Assembly (NCBI RefSeq): GCF_024127895.1 | Contig: NZ_JAMYBK010000025.1 | Location: forward strand, 1-59,507 | Length of the DNA stretch: 59,507 nt | Direction of reading: 5' to 3' | Source: Pseudomonas guariconensis | GTDB lineage: Bacteria; Pseudomonadota; Gammaproteobacteria; Pseudomonadales; Pseudomonadaceae | Part shown: in pieces, positions 25,317 through 33,516 of the stretch | Position numbering within the stretch: position 1 is the stretch's first letter | Layout: each line of letters opens with the position of its first letter | Translations under genes and position numbers: made by a program | The notes under the pieces: generated by a model | Databases searched by the model: none | The model's input: the letters and a program-made list of their open reading frames with translations, nothing else | What the model was told of the DNA's origin: nothing

Positions 25317-26003
25317 ATGTTGCAAGATTCCTTCACCTCACGGGCCACGGGCCCGCGCCGCCTGCTGGCCGCGTGCCTGGTGATCGCCAGCCTGGCCGGA
25401 TGCGCCGGCACGCCACCTCCCGCGCCCAAGGGCCTGCCGCAGCGGGTCGAGATCAGCAGCGTGCCGTTCTACCGCGGCAATGCCAATCACAGCGGTGCCA
25501 TGGCCCTGGCGGCGGTCCTCTCGCAGCAGGGGGTGGGCATCACCCCGGGCCTGCTGGACAAGCCCTTGAACCTGCCACAAGGTGTCGACGCGCTGGAAAC
25601 CGGCATTGCGAGGGTGGCACGGGAGTACGGCATGGTCGTCTACCCGCTGGACAAGCGCCTGGACGCCCTGCTGGCCCAGGTGGCCGCAGGCAATCCCGTG
25701 CTGCTGCGTTACCAGGAGGGGGCGGCCTGGTGGAGCGAGCCGCGCTATGCGGTGTTGATCGGCTATGACAGCTACAAGCAGCGCGTGTTGCTGCGCTCAG
25801 GGATGCATCGTCGGCAACTGATGGCATTCGACGACTTCCAGGCGGCATGGGCGAAGGAGGGGCGTTGGGCGGTGCTGGTGCAGCCGCCACGGCAACTGCC
25901 GGCCCAGGTGGACCGACAGCGCTGGCTGCAGGCTGCCGACGAATTGGCCCGGGCGGGCCAGGAGATCGCGGCGAAGCAGGCGGTGCGCAGCCTGGGGCAG
26001 TGA
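25317..26003 (+). CDS. C39-peptidase-like lipoprotein lacking the catalytic cysteine
   Basis: The 228-residue product has a signal peptide with lipobox LAGC (Cys29). The mature part resembles the C39 papain-like fold used in bacteriocin-processing domains: VPFYRGNANHSGAMALAAVLSQQG aligns with the usual QCGPAALA helix, and later VLIGYDSYKQRVLLR resembles the strand around the catalytic His. The position of the catalytic Cys is occupied by His-Ser (NHSG), so peptidase activity is unlikely. It may be a binding or scaffold protein at the cell envelope. A perfect terminator hairpin follows. Confidence 0.65.
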   Translation: MLQDSFTSRATGPRRLLAACLVIASLAGCAGTPPPAPKGLPQRVEISSVPFYRGNANHSGAMALAAVLSQQGVGITPGLLDKPLNLPQGVDALETGIARVAREYGMVVYPLDKRLDALLAQVAAGNPVLLRYQEGAAWWSEPRYAVLIGYDSYKQRVLLRSGMHRRQLMAFDDFQAAWAKEGRWAVLVQPPRQLPAQVDRQRWLQAADELARAGQEIAAKQAVRSLGQ

Positions 26004-26009
26004 CTTTGC

Positions 26010-26056
26010 CTGTACCGGCCTATTCGCGCCGAACCGCCGCGAATAGGCCGGTACAG
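26010..26056. terminator. Long perfect inverted repeat between convergent genes
   Basis: Eighteen-base arms, CTGTACCGGCCTATTCGC and its complement, flank an eleven-base loop between the lipoprotein gene and puuB. A second hairpin, GGGTACCG/CGGTACCC, lies at 26080-26101. Together they should stop transcription from both sides. Confidence 0.65.
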
Positions 26057-26112
26057 CCAGCAACTACCTCAACTGACGGGTACCGGCATGGCGGTACCCG
26101 CCAACCAGGGAC

Positions 26113-27396
26113 TCAGATCCCCAGACGGTCGCGCAGGCTGTAGTACCAGGCGCCGAGGGCGCTGAACGGCACGCGCAGCAGCTGACCACCCGGGAACGGG
26201 TAGTGCGGCAGGCCGGCGAAGGCATCGAAACGCTCGGCCTGGCCGCGCAGGGCCTCGGCCAGCACCTTGCCCGCCAGGTGGGTGTAGGTGACACCATGGC
26301 CGGAGCAGCCCTGGGAGTAGTAGATGTTGTCGCCGATACGGCCGACCTGCGGCAGGCGCGACAGGGTCAGCAGGAAGTTGCCGGTCCAGGCATAGTCGAT
26401 CTTGACGTTCTTCAACTGCGGGAAGGCCTTGAGCATCTTCGGACGAATGATCGCCTCGATGTTCGCCGGGTCACGGGCGCCATAGACGACGCCGCCGCCG
26501 AAGATCAGGCGCTTGTCGCTGGTCAGGCGGTAGTAGTCGAGCAGGTAGTTGCAGTCCTCGACGCAGTAGTCCTGCGGCAGCAGGGTGCGCGCCAAGTCTT
26601 CGCCCAGCGGCTCGGTGGTGATCACCTGGGTGCCGCAGGGCATCGACTTGGCCGCCAGTTCCGGCACCAGGTTGCCCAGGTAGGCGTTGCCGGCGACGAT
26701 GATGAACTTGGCGCGCACCTTGCCCTGCGGGGTGTGCACGACCGGGTTGGCGCCACGCTCGATGCGCACGGCAGGGGTCTGTTCGTAGATCACGCCGCCC
26801 AGCGACTCCACGGCGGCAGCTTCGCCCAGGGCCAGGTTCAGCGGGTGGATGTGGCCGCCGCTCATGTCCAGCATGCCGCCGACATAGTTGTCGCAGGCGA
26901 CCACTTCACGGATACGCTTCTGGTCCATCAGCTCCAGCTGGGTATGGCCGAAGCGCTCCCACAGGCGTTTCTGCGACTCCAGGTGGCCCATCTGCTTGGC
27001 GCTGAGCGCGGCGAACACGCCGCCGTCCTTCAGGTCGCACTGAATGTTGTACTTGGCCACGCGCTCACGGATGATGCGGCCGCCTTCGAAGGCCATCTGG
27101 CCCAGCAGTTGCGCCTGCTTCGGGCCGACGGTGCGCTCGATCACGTCGATGTCGCGGCTGTAGCTGTTGACGATCTGGCCACCGTTGCGGCCCGACGCGC
27201 CGAAGCCAACCTTGGCAGCCTCGACGATGCTCACCTTGAAGCCGTTTTCCAGCAGGAACAGCGCGCTGGACAGGCCGGTGTAGCCGGCGCCGATGATGCA
27301 GATATCCGTCTCCACCTCACCCTGCAGCGCCGGACGTGGCGGCACCGGGTTGGCCGAGGCGGCGTAGTAGGACTGGGGGTAGGGGGTATTGGCCAT
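26113..27396 (-). CDS. puuB: Gamma-glutamylputrescine oxidoreductase-like FAD enzyme
   Basis: The 427-residue protein begins MANTPYPQSYYAASANP and has the FAD-binding GAGYTGLSSALFLLENG (36-52) and the GFGASGRNGGQIVNSYSRD segment typical of PuuB-type DAO enzymes. PuuB oxidises gamma-glutamylputrescine to the aldehyde, an early step of putrescine catabolism. Pseudomonads carry several paralogues, so the exact substrate is uncertain. It is a single gene here. Confidence 0.8.
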   Translation of the reverse strand: MANTPYPQSYYAASANPVPPRPALQGEVETDICIIGAGYTGLSSALFLLENGFKVSIVEAAKVGFGASGRNGGQIVNSYSRDIDVIERTVGPKQAQLLGQMAFEGGRIIRERVAKYNIQCDLKDGGVFAALSAKQMGHLESQKRLWERFGHTQLELMDQKRIREVVACDNYVGGMLDMSGGHIHPLNLALGEAAAVESLGGVIYEQTPAVRIERGANPVVHTPQGKVRAKFIIVAGNAYLGNLVPELAAKSMPCGTQVITTEPLGEDLARTLLPQDYCVEDCNYLLDYYRLTSDKRLIFGGGVVYGARDPANIEAIIRPKMLKAFPQLKNVKIDYAWTGNFLLTLSRLPQVGRIGDNIYYSQGCSGHGVTYTHLAGKVLAEALRGQAERFDAFAGLPHYPFPGGQLLRVPFSALGAWYYSLRDRLGI

Positions 27397-27556
27397 GCTC
27401 GGGGAACCTCGTGTTTTATATTTTTAACGAATGTACCGATGCTATCAATAATAATAAACACCCGCTAGTCGTCTGTTGAAAATCCTTTACTCGGCCCTGG
27501 TGCTGGCTTCTGTCCAAATATTTTTTAGATTCAGTGGGTTAGCGTGAAAAAAACAG

Positions 27557-27584
27557 TTGACACCGATTTTGGAATGCGTAGAAT
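27557..27584 (+). promoter_or_regulatory. Promoter of tRNA-Val copy 1
   Basis: TTGACA at 27557-27562 and TAGAAT at 27579-27584 are separated by 16 bases and followed by a GC-rich discriminator, the normal form of a stringently controlled tRNA promoter. Confidence 0.7.
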
Positions 27585-27598
27585 GCGCCCTCATCGAC

Positions 27599-27675
27599 AG
27601 GCACATAGCTCAGTTGGTTAGAGCACCACCTTGACATGGTGGGGGTCGTTGGTTCGAGTCCAATTGTGCCTACCA
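27599..27675 (+). tRNA. tRNA-Val(GAC), copy 1
   Basis: Acceptor arms AGGCACA and TGTGCCT pair, followed by A and encoded CCA. The anticodon stem CCACC/GGTGG holds loop TTGACAT (anticodon GAC). D arm GCTCAGTTGGTTAGAGC and T loop TTCGAGTC are standard. The same 77 bases occur again at 49372-49448 in the same direction. Confidence 0.96.
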
Positions 27676-27704
27676 AACGAAAGTCCCGGTTTACGGGCAT
27701 GAAG

Positions 27705-27733
27705 AAGGGCGATCCGCAAGGGTCGCCCTTTTT
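27705..27733 (+). terminator. Intrinsic terminator after tRNA-Val copy 1
   Basis: GGGCGA (27707-27712) and TCGCCC (27723-27728) pair and are followed by five T. Confidence 0.85.
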
Positions 27734-27805
27734 CGCTTTTGCAAAAGCCCACTGGATCTCGGCGACCCTGACGCAGGCCGCCGACGTCCATGCAAAAGCT
27801 GTCAG

Positions 27806-28024
27806 AGCACGTTCGCGGCACGTATCCTCGGGCCGCTGTGGGGCAACCTGGACAGCGCCACGGTGCAGCAGGCCAATGCCCGGCGCAGCTATGACGTGCA
27901 GCCGGTGAAGCTGGACAACCTCGATGAGCAGCAGCGCATCGCCGATGCGTTCTACCGCGAAGGCTTGCTGCCCAAGCCGGTGGATGCGCGAGCGGTATCT
28001 GTATTCGAGCCGCTGGGCGAATGA
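27806..28024 (+). pseudogene. C-terminal remnant of an SsuA-like sulfonate-binding protein
   Basis: In one frame the sequence reads FAARILGPLWGNLDSATVQQ, then ANARRSYDVQPVKLDNLDEQ and QRIADAFYREGLLPKPVD, ending in FEPLGE and TGA at 28022-28024. This resembles the C-terminus of aliphatic sulfonate/taurine ABC transporter binding proteins. No start codon, N-terminal domain or signal peptide precedes it; the upstream part meets the downstream flank of the tRNA-Val gene. It is therefore a truncated remnant, most likely left by insertion or recombination at the tRNA. Confidence 0.6.
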
Positions 28025-28073
28025 TCGTCGCGGCGGGCTAGCCGGGCAGAGCGCGAATGCCAGGGGGCGTTCG

Positions 28074-29141
28074 CTACTCGGTCGCTTCAAAAGCCTTGTG
28101 GTACTCCACGATGCCTTCGGGGAGTTCACCGCCAAAAGACAAGGCTTGGAAGTACTCAGGCGCAACGCCAGGCAGCGTGAGGCCGGCGTGGGCTCGGAAC
28201 CCGAAGTGGCCATAGTAGCCAGGGTCGCCCAGCACCACGCAGCCAGCCCCGCCAAGGCGCTGTAGTTGTGCAAGGGCGGCCTTCATCAAGGCCGAACCGA
28301 TACCTTGCCCCTGGCGGCCTGGCTGCACGGAGATAGGCCCAAGGCCGTACCAGCCCGTCGCACCGGACGAGATCGTGACGGGTGAAAGGGCGACATGGCC
28401 AATGATCGCATCATGCTCTACCGCGACCAAGGAGACGGTCAGCTGGTTGGCGCGTCGCAGTGCATCGACAATGAATTGTTCGGTATGGCTTGAATGCTCC
28501 TCGTGCTCGAACGCCGCCTCGGTCAGTTGGGCGATGGCGCTGATGTCCTGGGGGTGTTCAGGGCGGATGGTCGTGTTCATGCTGATGTTTTCTCTGGTGT
28601 CCTTGTCGATGATGCTGCGAAGCACCTCGAATAGAGGGGCGGCATCGGTGTATTTCCTGCCATAGGCCAGATTGAATGCGTAATCGAAGCCAGTTGGGTT
28701 CTTGCCCTGGTTGTGCTGCAGGAGGGTCTCCAGCTTGTCTAGCGCCTTGACGGCTTTTGCTTCTGGCGATCGTGCATGTTCATAGTCATCCCAGAGCGCC
28801 AGTATCTCGGCTTGCAGCGTTTCATCCAGTGCCTGGGTCAAGAGCAGAAGATCATTTCGCTCTTGCTGGCTCTTGTTGGGAAACGCGTGTTGGCTGACGG
28901 CGGGAATGTCGCCGTTGATGGCCTCGCCCAAGTCGTGAATCACGCACATCTTGAGCATTTTCAGCGTATCGAGGCCGCTTAGCTGCGCCTCGAAAACAAT
29001 GGCCATCAGGCAAAGGCGCCAACTGTGCTCGGCCGTGCTTTCGGTGCGCCCGGAGGAGGTGTGTGCGCTTCTGAGCACGTCCTTGAGCTTTTCCGCCTCG
29101 CGCAGGAATGCAAGGCGCCCTTTGAGTTTCTCGATGTCCAT
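28074..29141 (-). CDS. HD-domain phosphohydrolase fused to a GNAT acetyltransferase
   Basis: The 355-residue product has two parts. Residues 1-185 form a YfbR/HDDC2-like HD domain with EHSWR and CVIHDLGEAINGDIPA carrying the metal-binding His-Asp pairs; relatives are 5'-nucleotidases acting on dNMPs. Residues 190-355 form a GNAT domain with the acetyl-CoA loop PGRQGQGIGSALM and GDPGYYGHFGF. The joint contains MNTTIRPEHPQD, which looks like the native start of a free acetyltransferase, so the fusion may have arisen by loss of a stop codon, or the GNAT may also start internally. Substrate unknown. Confidence 0.8.
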   Translation of the reverse strand: MDIEKLKGRLAFLREAEKLKDVLRSAHTSSGRTESTAEHSWRLCLMAIVFEAQLSGLDTLKMLKMCVIHDLGEAINGDIPAVSQHAFPNKSQQERNDLLLLTQALDETLQAEILALWDDYEHARSPEAKAVKALDKLETLLQHNQGKNPTGFDYAFNLAYGRKYTDAAPLFEVLRSIIDKDTRENISMNTTIRPEHPQDISAIAQLTEAAFEHEEHSSHTEQFIVDALRRANQLTVSLVAVEHDAIIGHVALSPVTISSGATGWYGLGPISVQPGRQGQGIGSALMKAALAQLQRLGGAGCVVLGDPGYYGHFGFRAHAGLTLPGVAPEYFQALSFGGELPEGIVEYHKAFEATE

Positions 29142-29256
29142 AGACCCCTCTGATTTCGTCGGTGAACAGCATGCCGTTCACCTTGATGAGGCCAGCCTAG
29201 ATCCGAAGGTGTTCAGCGTCCACGCATAAAATATGCGAGCAAAGGGGGGCGATCCG

Positions 29257-29814
29257 TCAGAGCGTCTCTACCAGGCGCGCGGCCGTTCCATCCGAGAGGG
29301 GGATGCGTGTCCAGCGACAGAGGCTCTGGCTGATCGGTACGAGGGACGAGTCGTTGTTGCCGGTTGTGAACTCCAGCGCTGGCGGTGCGAGGGCTTCCCG
29401 CCACCCCGATTCATCCAGCGCGAACTCCTTGCTGACGATCTCTGGCGTAGCGAAGCGCCACAGCGAACGACCCAGCAGGTCGCTGAGCGGGCTGGCGAAC
29501 TGGGCGGCGCGCGAAGGGGAGCAGGCCAGCAAGCGATGCGTCAGGTCGCAAATGAGGTGAACGGGCCGTGAGCTTTCCCTGACCAGCCGGGCCAACGCTT
29601 GATCGGCGGCTGCATCGAGGCGCGCGGCCAGCAGTCGTTCAAGCTTTTCGTGTGCGAGGGGATCCATGGCCTGTACGCCGCTTTCCCAGCGCGAGATGGT
29701 CGACTGAGTGACGTTGAACAACGCCGCGGCATGGGATTGCTTGACGCGGTGCAGTAGGCGCCATCGCCTGAGCGCAATGCCGGGCAATGCTGGTTTTAGC
29801 GACAGGTCAGGCAT
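29257..29814 (-). CDS. XRE-family helix-turn-helix regulator
   Basis: The 185-residue protein has an N-terminal HTH (about residues 14-65: RWRLLHRVKQSHAAALFNVTQSTISRWESGVQAM) and a C-terminal domain of about 110 residues with no metal or cofactor motif visible, perhaps PAS-like (PVHLICDLTHRLLACSPSRAAQF). ATG 29814 was chosen because it places the HTH near the start; a longer frame from 29961 adds unconserved residues. It may regulate the neighbouring HD-GNAT gene, 115 bases away on the same strand. Confidence 0.75.
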   Translation of the reverse strand: MPDLSLKPALPGIALRRWRLLHRVKQSHAAALFNVTQSTISRWESGVQAMDPLAHEKLERLLAARLDAAADQALARLVRESSRPVHLICDLTHRLLACSPSRAAQFASPLSDLLGRSLWRFATPEIVSKEFALDESGWREALAPPALEFTTGNNDSSLVPISQSLCRWTRIPLSDGTAARLVETL

Positions 29815-30101
29815 CTTGGCGTCCGGGGACGTGGCGGGCTGGCCAGTGTGATTTAGGCAAGACCAGCCTGCAAGTTGGTTCGATAAACGGGAGTCAGGTG
29901 GGAGGTGCTCGCCGTGCAGACATTGTGCCTTTAGAGAGCCTTGATCCCCTATCCTGGTCATTGTTGTCGCAAGAAAGAAACCGTAGCCATGCCCAGCAAC
30001 GCGTCGAGAGGGGCATGCTTTGGCCCTAGAACAACTCCCTTTATAAGGGGGCCAGTCAGTGCGCTAGCCGTGCCCCGTTCGCAGCCGTGTGCCAATTGGC
30101 A

Positions 30102-30833
30102 CTACGCCACGGACATCCGCGCCGTGAGGTTCTGTTGCATGTAGTCGAGGAACCGGCGCTGAAACAGCATCGTATGCTCATGCGCAGCGGCTTCCGCCGC
30201 ATCCGGATCACGGGCGGCGATGGCATCGATGATCTCGTCATGGTCACGACCCAGCCGGTGGGTGCTCGCCGAGCTGACCACGTGATCGAAGTGCAGGTGC
30301 AACAGGCGTTGCCCTTCACTCAGCAAGCGCTCGTAGTAGTTGATGAAGTACGGATTTCGGCCGGCCTGGGCGATCGCCAGGTGGAAGGCCTTGTTCAGCT
30401 CGGACATGGTCTGGAAGTCGCCATCCGTTACGGCCTTGAGGTAGGCCGCGTCGGCCTGGCGGATGGCCTCGAGGTCTTCGGCGCGGTGCTGGGTCGCGGC
30501 CAGGCGAGTCACCGCACGCTGCATCAGATCCAGCGCCGAGATGTAGTTGGGGAATTCCTCGATCTCGAACGGGGTCACCAAGGTGGTGCGGTTGGGAAGG
30601 ATGACCACCAGCCCTTCGGTAATCAGCCGTGCCAGGGCATCGCGCACCGGTGAGCGCGACAGGCCGAACTGGGCGGCGAGCGACACTTCATCCAATTGCA
30701 CGCCGGGCTTGAGCTTCAACGTCAGGATCTGCTTGCGCAGTTCTTCATATATGTAGCGGCCGCTGTGACGACGGGGGCCGCCTTCGAGGTCGTTGTCTTT
30801 TGCCATCATCGGTTCTCGGTTGGACCGCGCCAT
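30102..30833 (-). CDS. GntR/FCD-family transcriptional regulator
   Basis: The 243-residue protein has a winged-helix domain (about residues 24-95: YIYEELRKQILTLKLKPGVQL and FGLSRSPVRDALARLITEGLV) and a C-terminal FCD ligand domain with metal-type His residues (NKAFHLAIAQ, HDEIIDAI, HEHTMLF). Members control amino acid and hydroxyproline catabolism by releasing DNA on binding a pathway acid. Location beside the racemase operon on the same strand suggests it controls that locus. Alternative starts at 30809 or 30803 exist. Confidence 0.88.
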   Translation of the reverse strand: MARSNREPMMAKDNDLEGGPRRHSGRYIYEELRKQILTLKLKPGVQLDEVSLAAQFGLSRSPVRDALARLITEGLVVILPNRTTLVTPFEIEEFPNYISALDLMQRAVTRLAATQHRAEDLEAIRQADAAYLKAVTDGDFQTMSELNKAFHLAIAQAGRNPYFINYYERLLSEGQRLLHLHFDHVVSSASTHRLGRDHDEIIDAIAARDPDAAEAAAHEHTMLFQRRFLDYMQQNLTARMSVA

Positions 30834-30995
30834 GGTCGCGTGCGGCCTTCGTTATCTTGCCGTGCTTGTCGACGGTGTAGCCGGCAGCATGCTGCGGGGA
30901 TGGCGGCTGCGTCAAACATGCCTGGCGGGTGTCGAGCAGTAGGAGCAGGAACGCACCGTGCTCCGCCTGCCTACCAGGAGCACGGTGCGCATGGG

Positions 30996-32024
30996 CTACT
31001 GGTCCAGGCCCACCCCCCAGGTATCGCTGAGCATGAACCCCGCCGCCAGCGGATCGTCAGGGTCCACACCGATCTGCTGGAGGCCATAGAGCCAGGCCCG
31101 CCCGGTTACCCGAGGCAGCACCGCGGGGCGGCCGGCCACCTCGGTATGGCCCAGCAGCGTGACCTGGAACTGCCCGCCGATGGTCGAGCGTGACACCAAC
31201 TGGTCACCCGCCTGCACCAGCCCCCGCGCCGCCAGCGTGGCGAGGTTGGCGGAACTGCCGGTCCCGCAGGGCGAGCGGTCGACCCGCCCCGGGGGCAGGG
31301 TGGTGCAGGTCTGGTAGGTGCGGTCGTCCAGCCGATGACGGAACATCACGTAGGCCACTTCGTTGACCGAAGACAGCAGCGGGTGCTGGATCGCCAGTTG
31401 GCGGTTGATCACAGTCTTCAGCGCCACCCCGGCATCGGCCAGGGCGCGGGCATGTTCAGGGGCGATCGACAAACCGGTCTGCTCGACATCGACCAGGGCG
31501 TAGTACACGCCACCAAAAGCCACGTCGACCTTGAGCGTGCCGAACGCTTCGGTCTCGATGGCCAGGTCGAGGTGCTCCACGAACGCAGGCACCATGTCCA
31601 GTGAGACGTTCAGGCAACGGCCATCCGCGCATTGGGCGCGGGCGGTCACCAGACCGGCCGGGGTGTCGAGGACCACGGTGGTTTCCGGCTCCTGCATCGG
31701 CACCATGCCCAGCTCGAGCAGGGCGGTGACGACGCAGATGCAGTTGCTGCCGGACATCGGGTGCGCCTTGTCGGCCTGCAGCACGATGAAAGCGGCATGG
31801 GCCTCGGGGCGGGTGGGCGGTAGCAGCAGGTTCACCGACATCTGTAGGCAGCCGCGCGGCTCCAGAGTCACCAGGCGGCGCAGGCTGTCATCGACCTCGT
31901 TGATGTAGTTCATCTTGTCGAGCAGGGTGGCGCCCGGGATACCCAGGACGCCGCCAGTGATGACTTTGCCGATTTCGCCCTCGCAGTGCACTTCGGCCAG
32001 TTGCAGGGTCTGTTTCCAACGCAT
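30996..32024 (-). CDS. Proline racemase superfamily enzyme 1 (hydroxyproline epimerase/dehydratase-like)
   Basis: The 342-residue protein follows the proline racemase fold. The first catalytic position, in KAHPMSGSNCICV, is Ser91, not Cys; the second, in RVDRSPCGTGSSA, is Cys253. Cys/Cys pairs are typical of racemases and 4-hydroxyproline 2-epimerases, and altered pairs of dehydratases or enzymes with mixed activity. It is the last gene of a minus-strand operon with aldehyde dehydrogenase, D-amino acid dehydrogenase and a DapA-type enzyme, the enzyme set for hydroxyproline degradation. I infer action on a hydroxyproline or a related cyclic amino acid. Confidence 0.82.
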   Translation of the reverse strand: MRWKQTLQLAEVHCEGEIGKVITGGVLGIPGATLLDKMNYINEVDDSLRRLVTLEPRGCLQMSVNLLLPPTRPEAHAAFIVLQADKAHPMSGSNCICVVTALLELGMVPMQEPETTVVLDTPAGLVTARAQCADGRCLNVSLDMVPAFVEHLDLAIETEAFGTLKVDVAFGGVYYALVDVEQTGLSIAPEHARALADAGVALKTVINRQLAIQHPLLSSVNEVAYVMFRHRLDDRTYQTCTTLPPGRVDRSPCGTGSSANLATLAARGLVQAGDQLVSRSTIGGQFQVTLLGHTEVAGRPAVLPRVTGRAWLYGLQQIGVDPDDPLAAGFMLSDTWGVGLDQ

Positions 32025-32034
32025 GGGTGTTACC

Positions 32035-33516
32035 TCACTTGATGTACCAGCCCCAGGGCTGTTCGCTGTCGTAGCGCGTGATCTGCTTGGTTTCCAGGTA
32101 GTTGTTCAGGCCCCACTCGCCCAGCTCGCGGCCGATGCCGCTCTGCTTGTAGCCGCCCCATGGGGCCTCGGTGAAGGTCGGCTGCGAGCAGTTGATCCAG
32201 ACAATACCTGCACGGAAGCGACGGGCGACACGTTCACAGCGCTCCAGGTCCTTGGACATCACCGCGGCACCGAGGCCGAAGCGCGAATGGTTGGCCGAGC
32301 TGATGGCCTCTTCTTCAGTATCGAACGGGCGAATGCATACCACCGGGCCGAAGATTTCTTCGTTCCAGATCCAGCTGTCTTCCGGTACATCGGCGAAGAT
32401 GGTCGGCTGCAGGTAGAACCCCTTGTCCAAGTGCGCCGGACGCTCGCCACCCGATACCAGGCGGGCGCCTTCTTCCAGGCCGCGGGCTATCGCCTGCAGG
32501 GTGTTGTCGTACTGGCTGCGGTTGACCAATGGGCCGAGCAGCACGCCTTCTTCCATGCCATTGCCGATCTTGATCTTGCGCGCCTCCTCGGCAAGGCGGG
32601 CCAGCAGCGGCTCGTACGCGGAGCGTTGCACCAACACGCGCGAGGTGGCGGAGCAGACTTCGCCCTTGTTCCAGAAGATCCCGAACAGGATCCACTCCAC
32701 GGCGGCTTCGATGTCGCTGTCGGCGAAGATCACGAAGGGCGACTTGCCGCCCAGCTCCAGGGTGACGTTCTTGATGTCCTGGGCCGCGGCTTGCATGATG
32801 CGGCTGCCCACCGGGACGCTGCCGGTGAACGCCAGCTTGTCCACGCCAGGGTGGGCGGTCAGCGCGGCGCCGACCGTGGACCCGGAACCGGTGACGATGT
32901 TCAGCACACCTGCCGGCAGACCGGCTTCATCGGCGATGCGGGCCAGCTCCAGCGCCGTCAGCGAGGTTTGCTCGGAAGGCTTGAGAATGATGCAGCACCC
33001 TGCGGCCAAGGCCGGGGCGACTTTCCAGGCGGCCATCAGCATTGGGAAGTTCCACGGCACGATGGCCCCGGCAACACCGATCGGCTCCTTGCGCGCCACC
33101 GAGCTGAAGCGCTCGTCCGACAGCGCGACAGGTTTTTCACGCTGGGCATCGAGCGCTTCGGCCATGTTGGCGTAGAAGTCGAAGCAGCCTGCGGTATCGC
33201 CGATGTCCCACATGGCCTCGGGGAACGGTTTGCCATTGTCGCGAACCTCCAGGGTTGCCAGCTCTTGCTGGCGCGCGCGAATCCCATCGGCGATCTTGCG
33301 CAGGTAACGGCCGCGCTCTGCGCCGCTCATGCGCGGCCAGGGGCCCTCGTCGAAAGCGGCACGGGCCGCCTTCACCGCGGCGTCCACGTCTGCGGCGCAA
33401 CCGGCTGCCACCGTGGTGATCAGGCTCTCGTCACTCGGGTCGAAGGTCTCGAAACTATCGCCATTGACGGGGCTGACCCATTGGCCGTTGATGTAGAACT
33501 GGTCGTAGCGGTTCAT
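32035..33516 (-). CDS. Aldehyde dehydrogenase, catabolic (semialdehyde or betaine-aldehyde type)
   Basis: The 493-residue NAD(P)-dependent aldehyde dehydrogenase has GSVPVG for nucleotide binding, the general base Glu254 in LELGGK and nucleophile Cys288 in NKGEVCSATSR. In hydroxyproline pathways the aldehyde is alpha-ketoglutarate semialdehyde; the sequence style here is also like betaine aldehyde dehydrogenases, so the substrate is not settled. Its start codon overlaps the stop of the preceding D-amino acid dehydrogenase (ATGA), proving tight coupling. Confidence 0.88.
   Translation of the reverse strand: MNRYDQFYINGQWVSPVNGDSFETFDPSDESLITTVAAGCAADVDAAVKAARAAFDEGPWPRMSGAERGRYLRKIADGIRARQQELATLEVRDNGKPFPEAMWDIGDTAGCFDFYANMAEALDAQREKPVALSDERFSSVARKEPIGVAGAIVPWNFPMLMAAWKVAPALAAGCCIILKPSEQTSLTALELARIADEAGLPAGVLNIVTGSGSTVGAALTAHPGVDKLAFTGSVPVGSRIMQAAAQDIKNVTLELGGKSPFVIFADSDIEAAVEWILFGIFWNKGEVCSATSRVLVQRSAYEPLLARLAEEARKIKIGNGMEEGVLLGPLVNRSQYDNTLQAIARGLEEGARLVSGGERPAHLDKGFYLQPTIFADVPEDSWIWNEEIFGPVVCIRPFDTEEEAISSANHSRFGLGAAVMSKDLERCERVARRFRAGIVWINCSQPTFTEAPWGGYKQSGIGRELGEWGLNNYLETKQITRYDSEQPWGWYIK

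Noticed and set aside
26203..27468. Long plus-strand open frame opposite puuB
   Set aside because: Antisense to a gene with clear FAD-binding motifs; no motif in its own translation.
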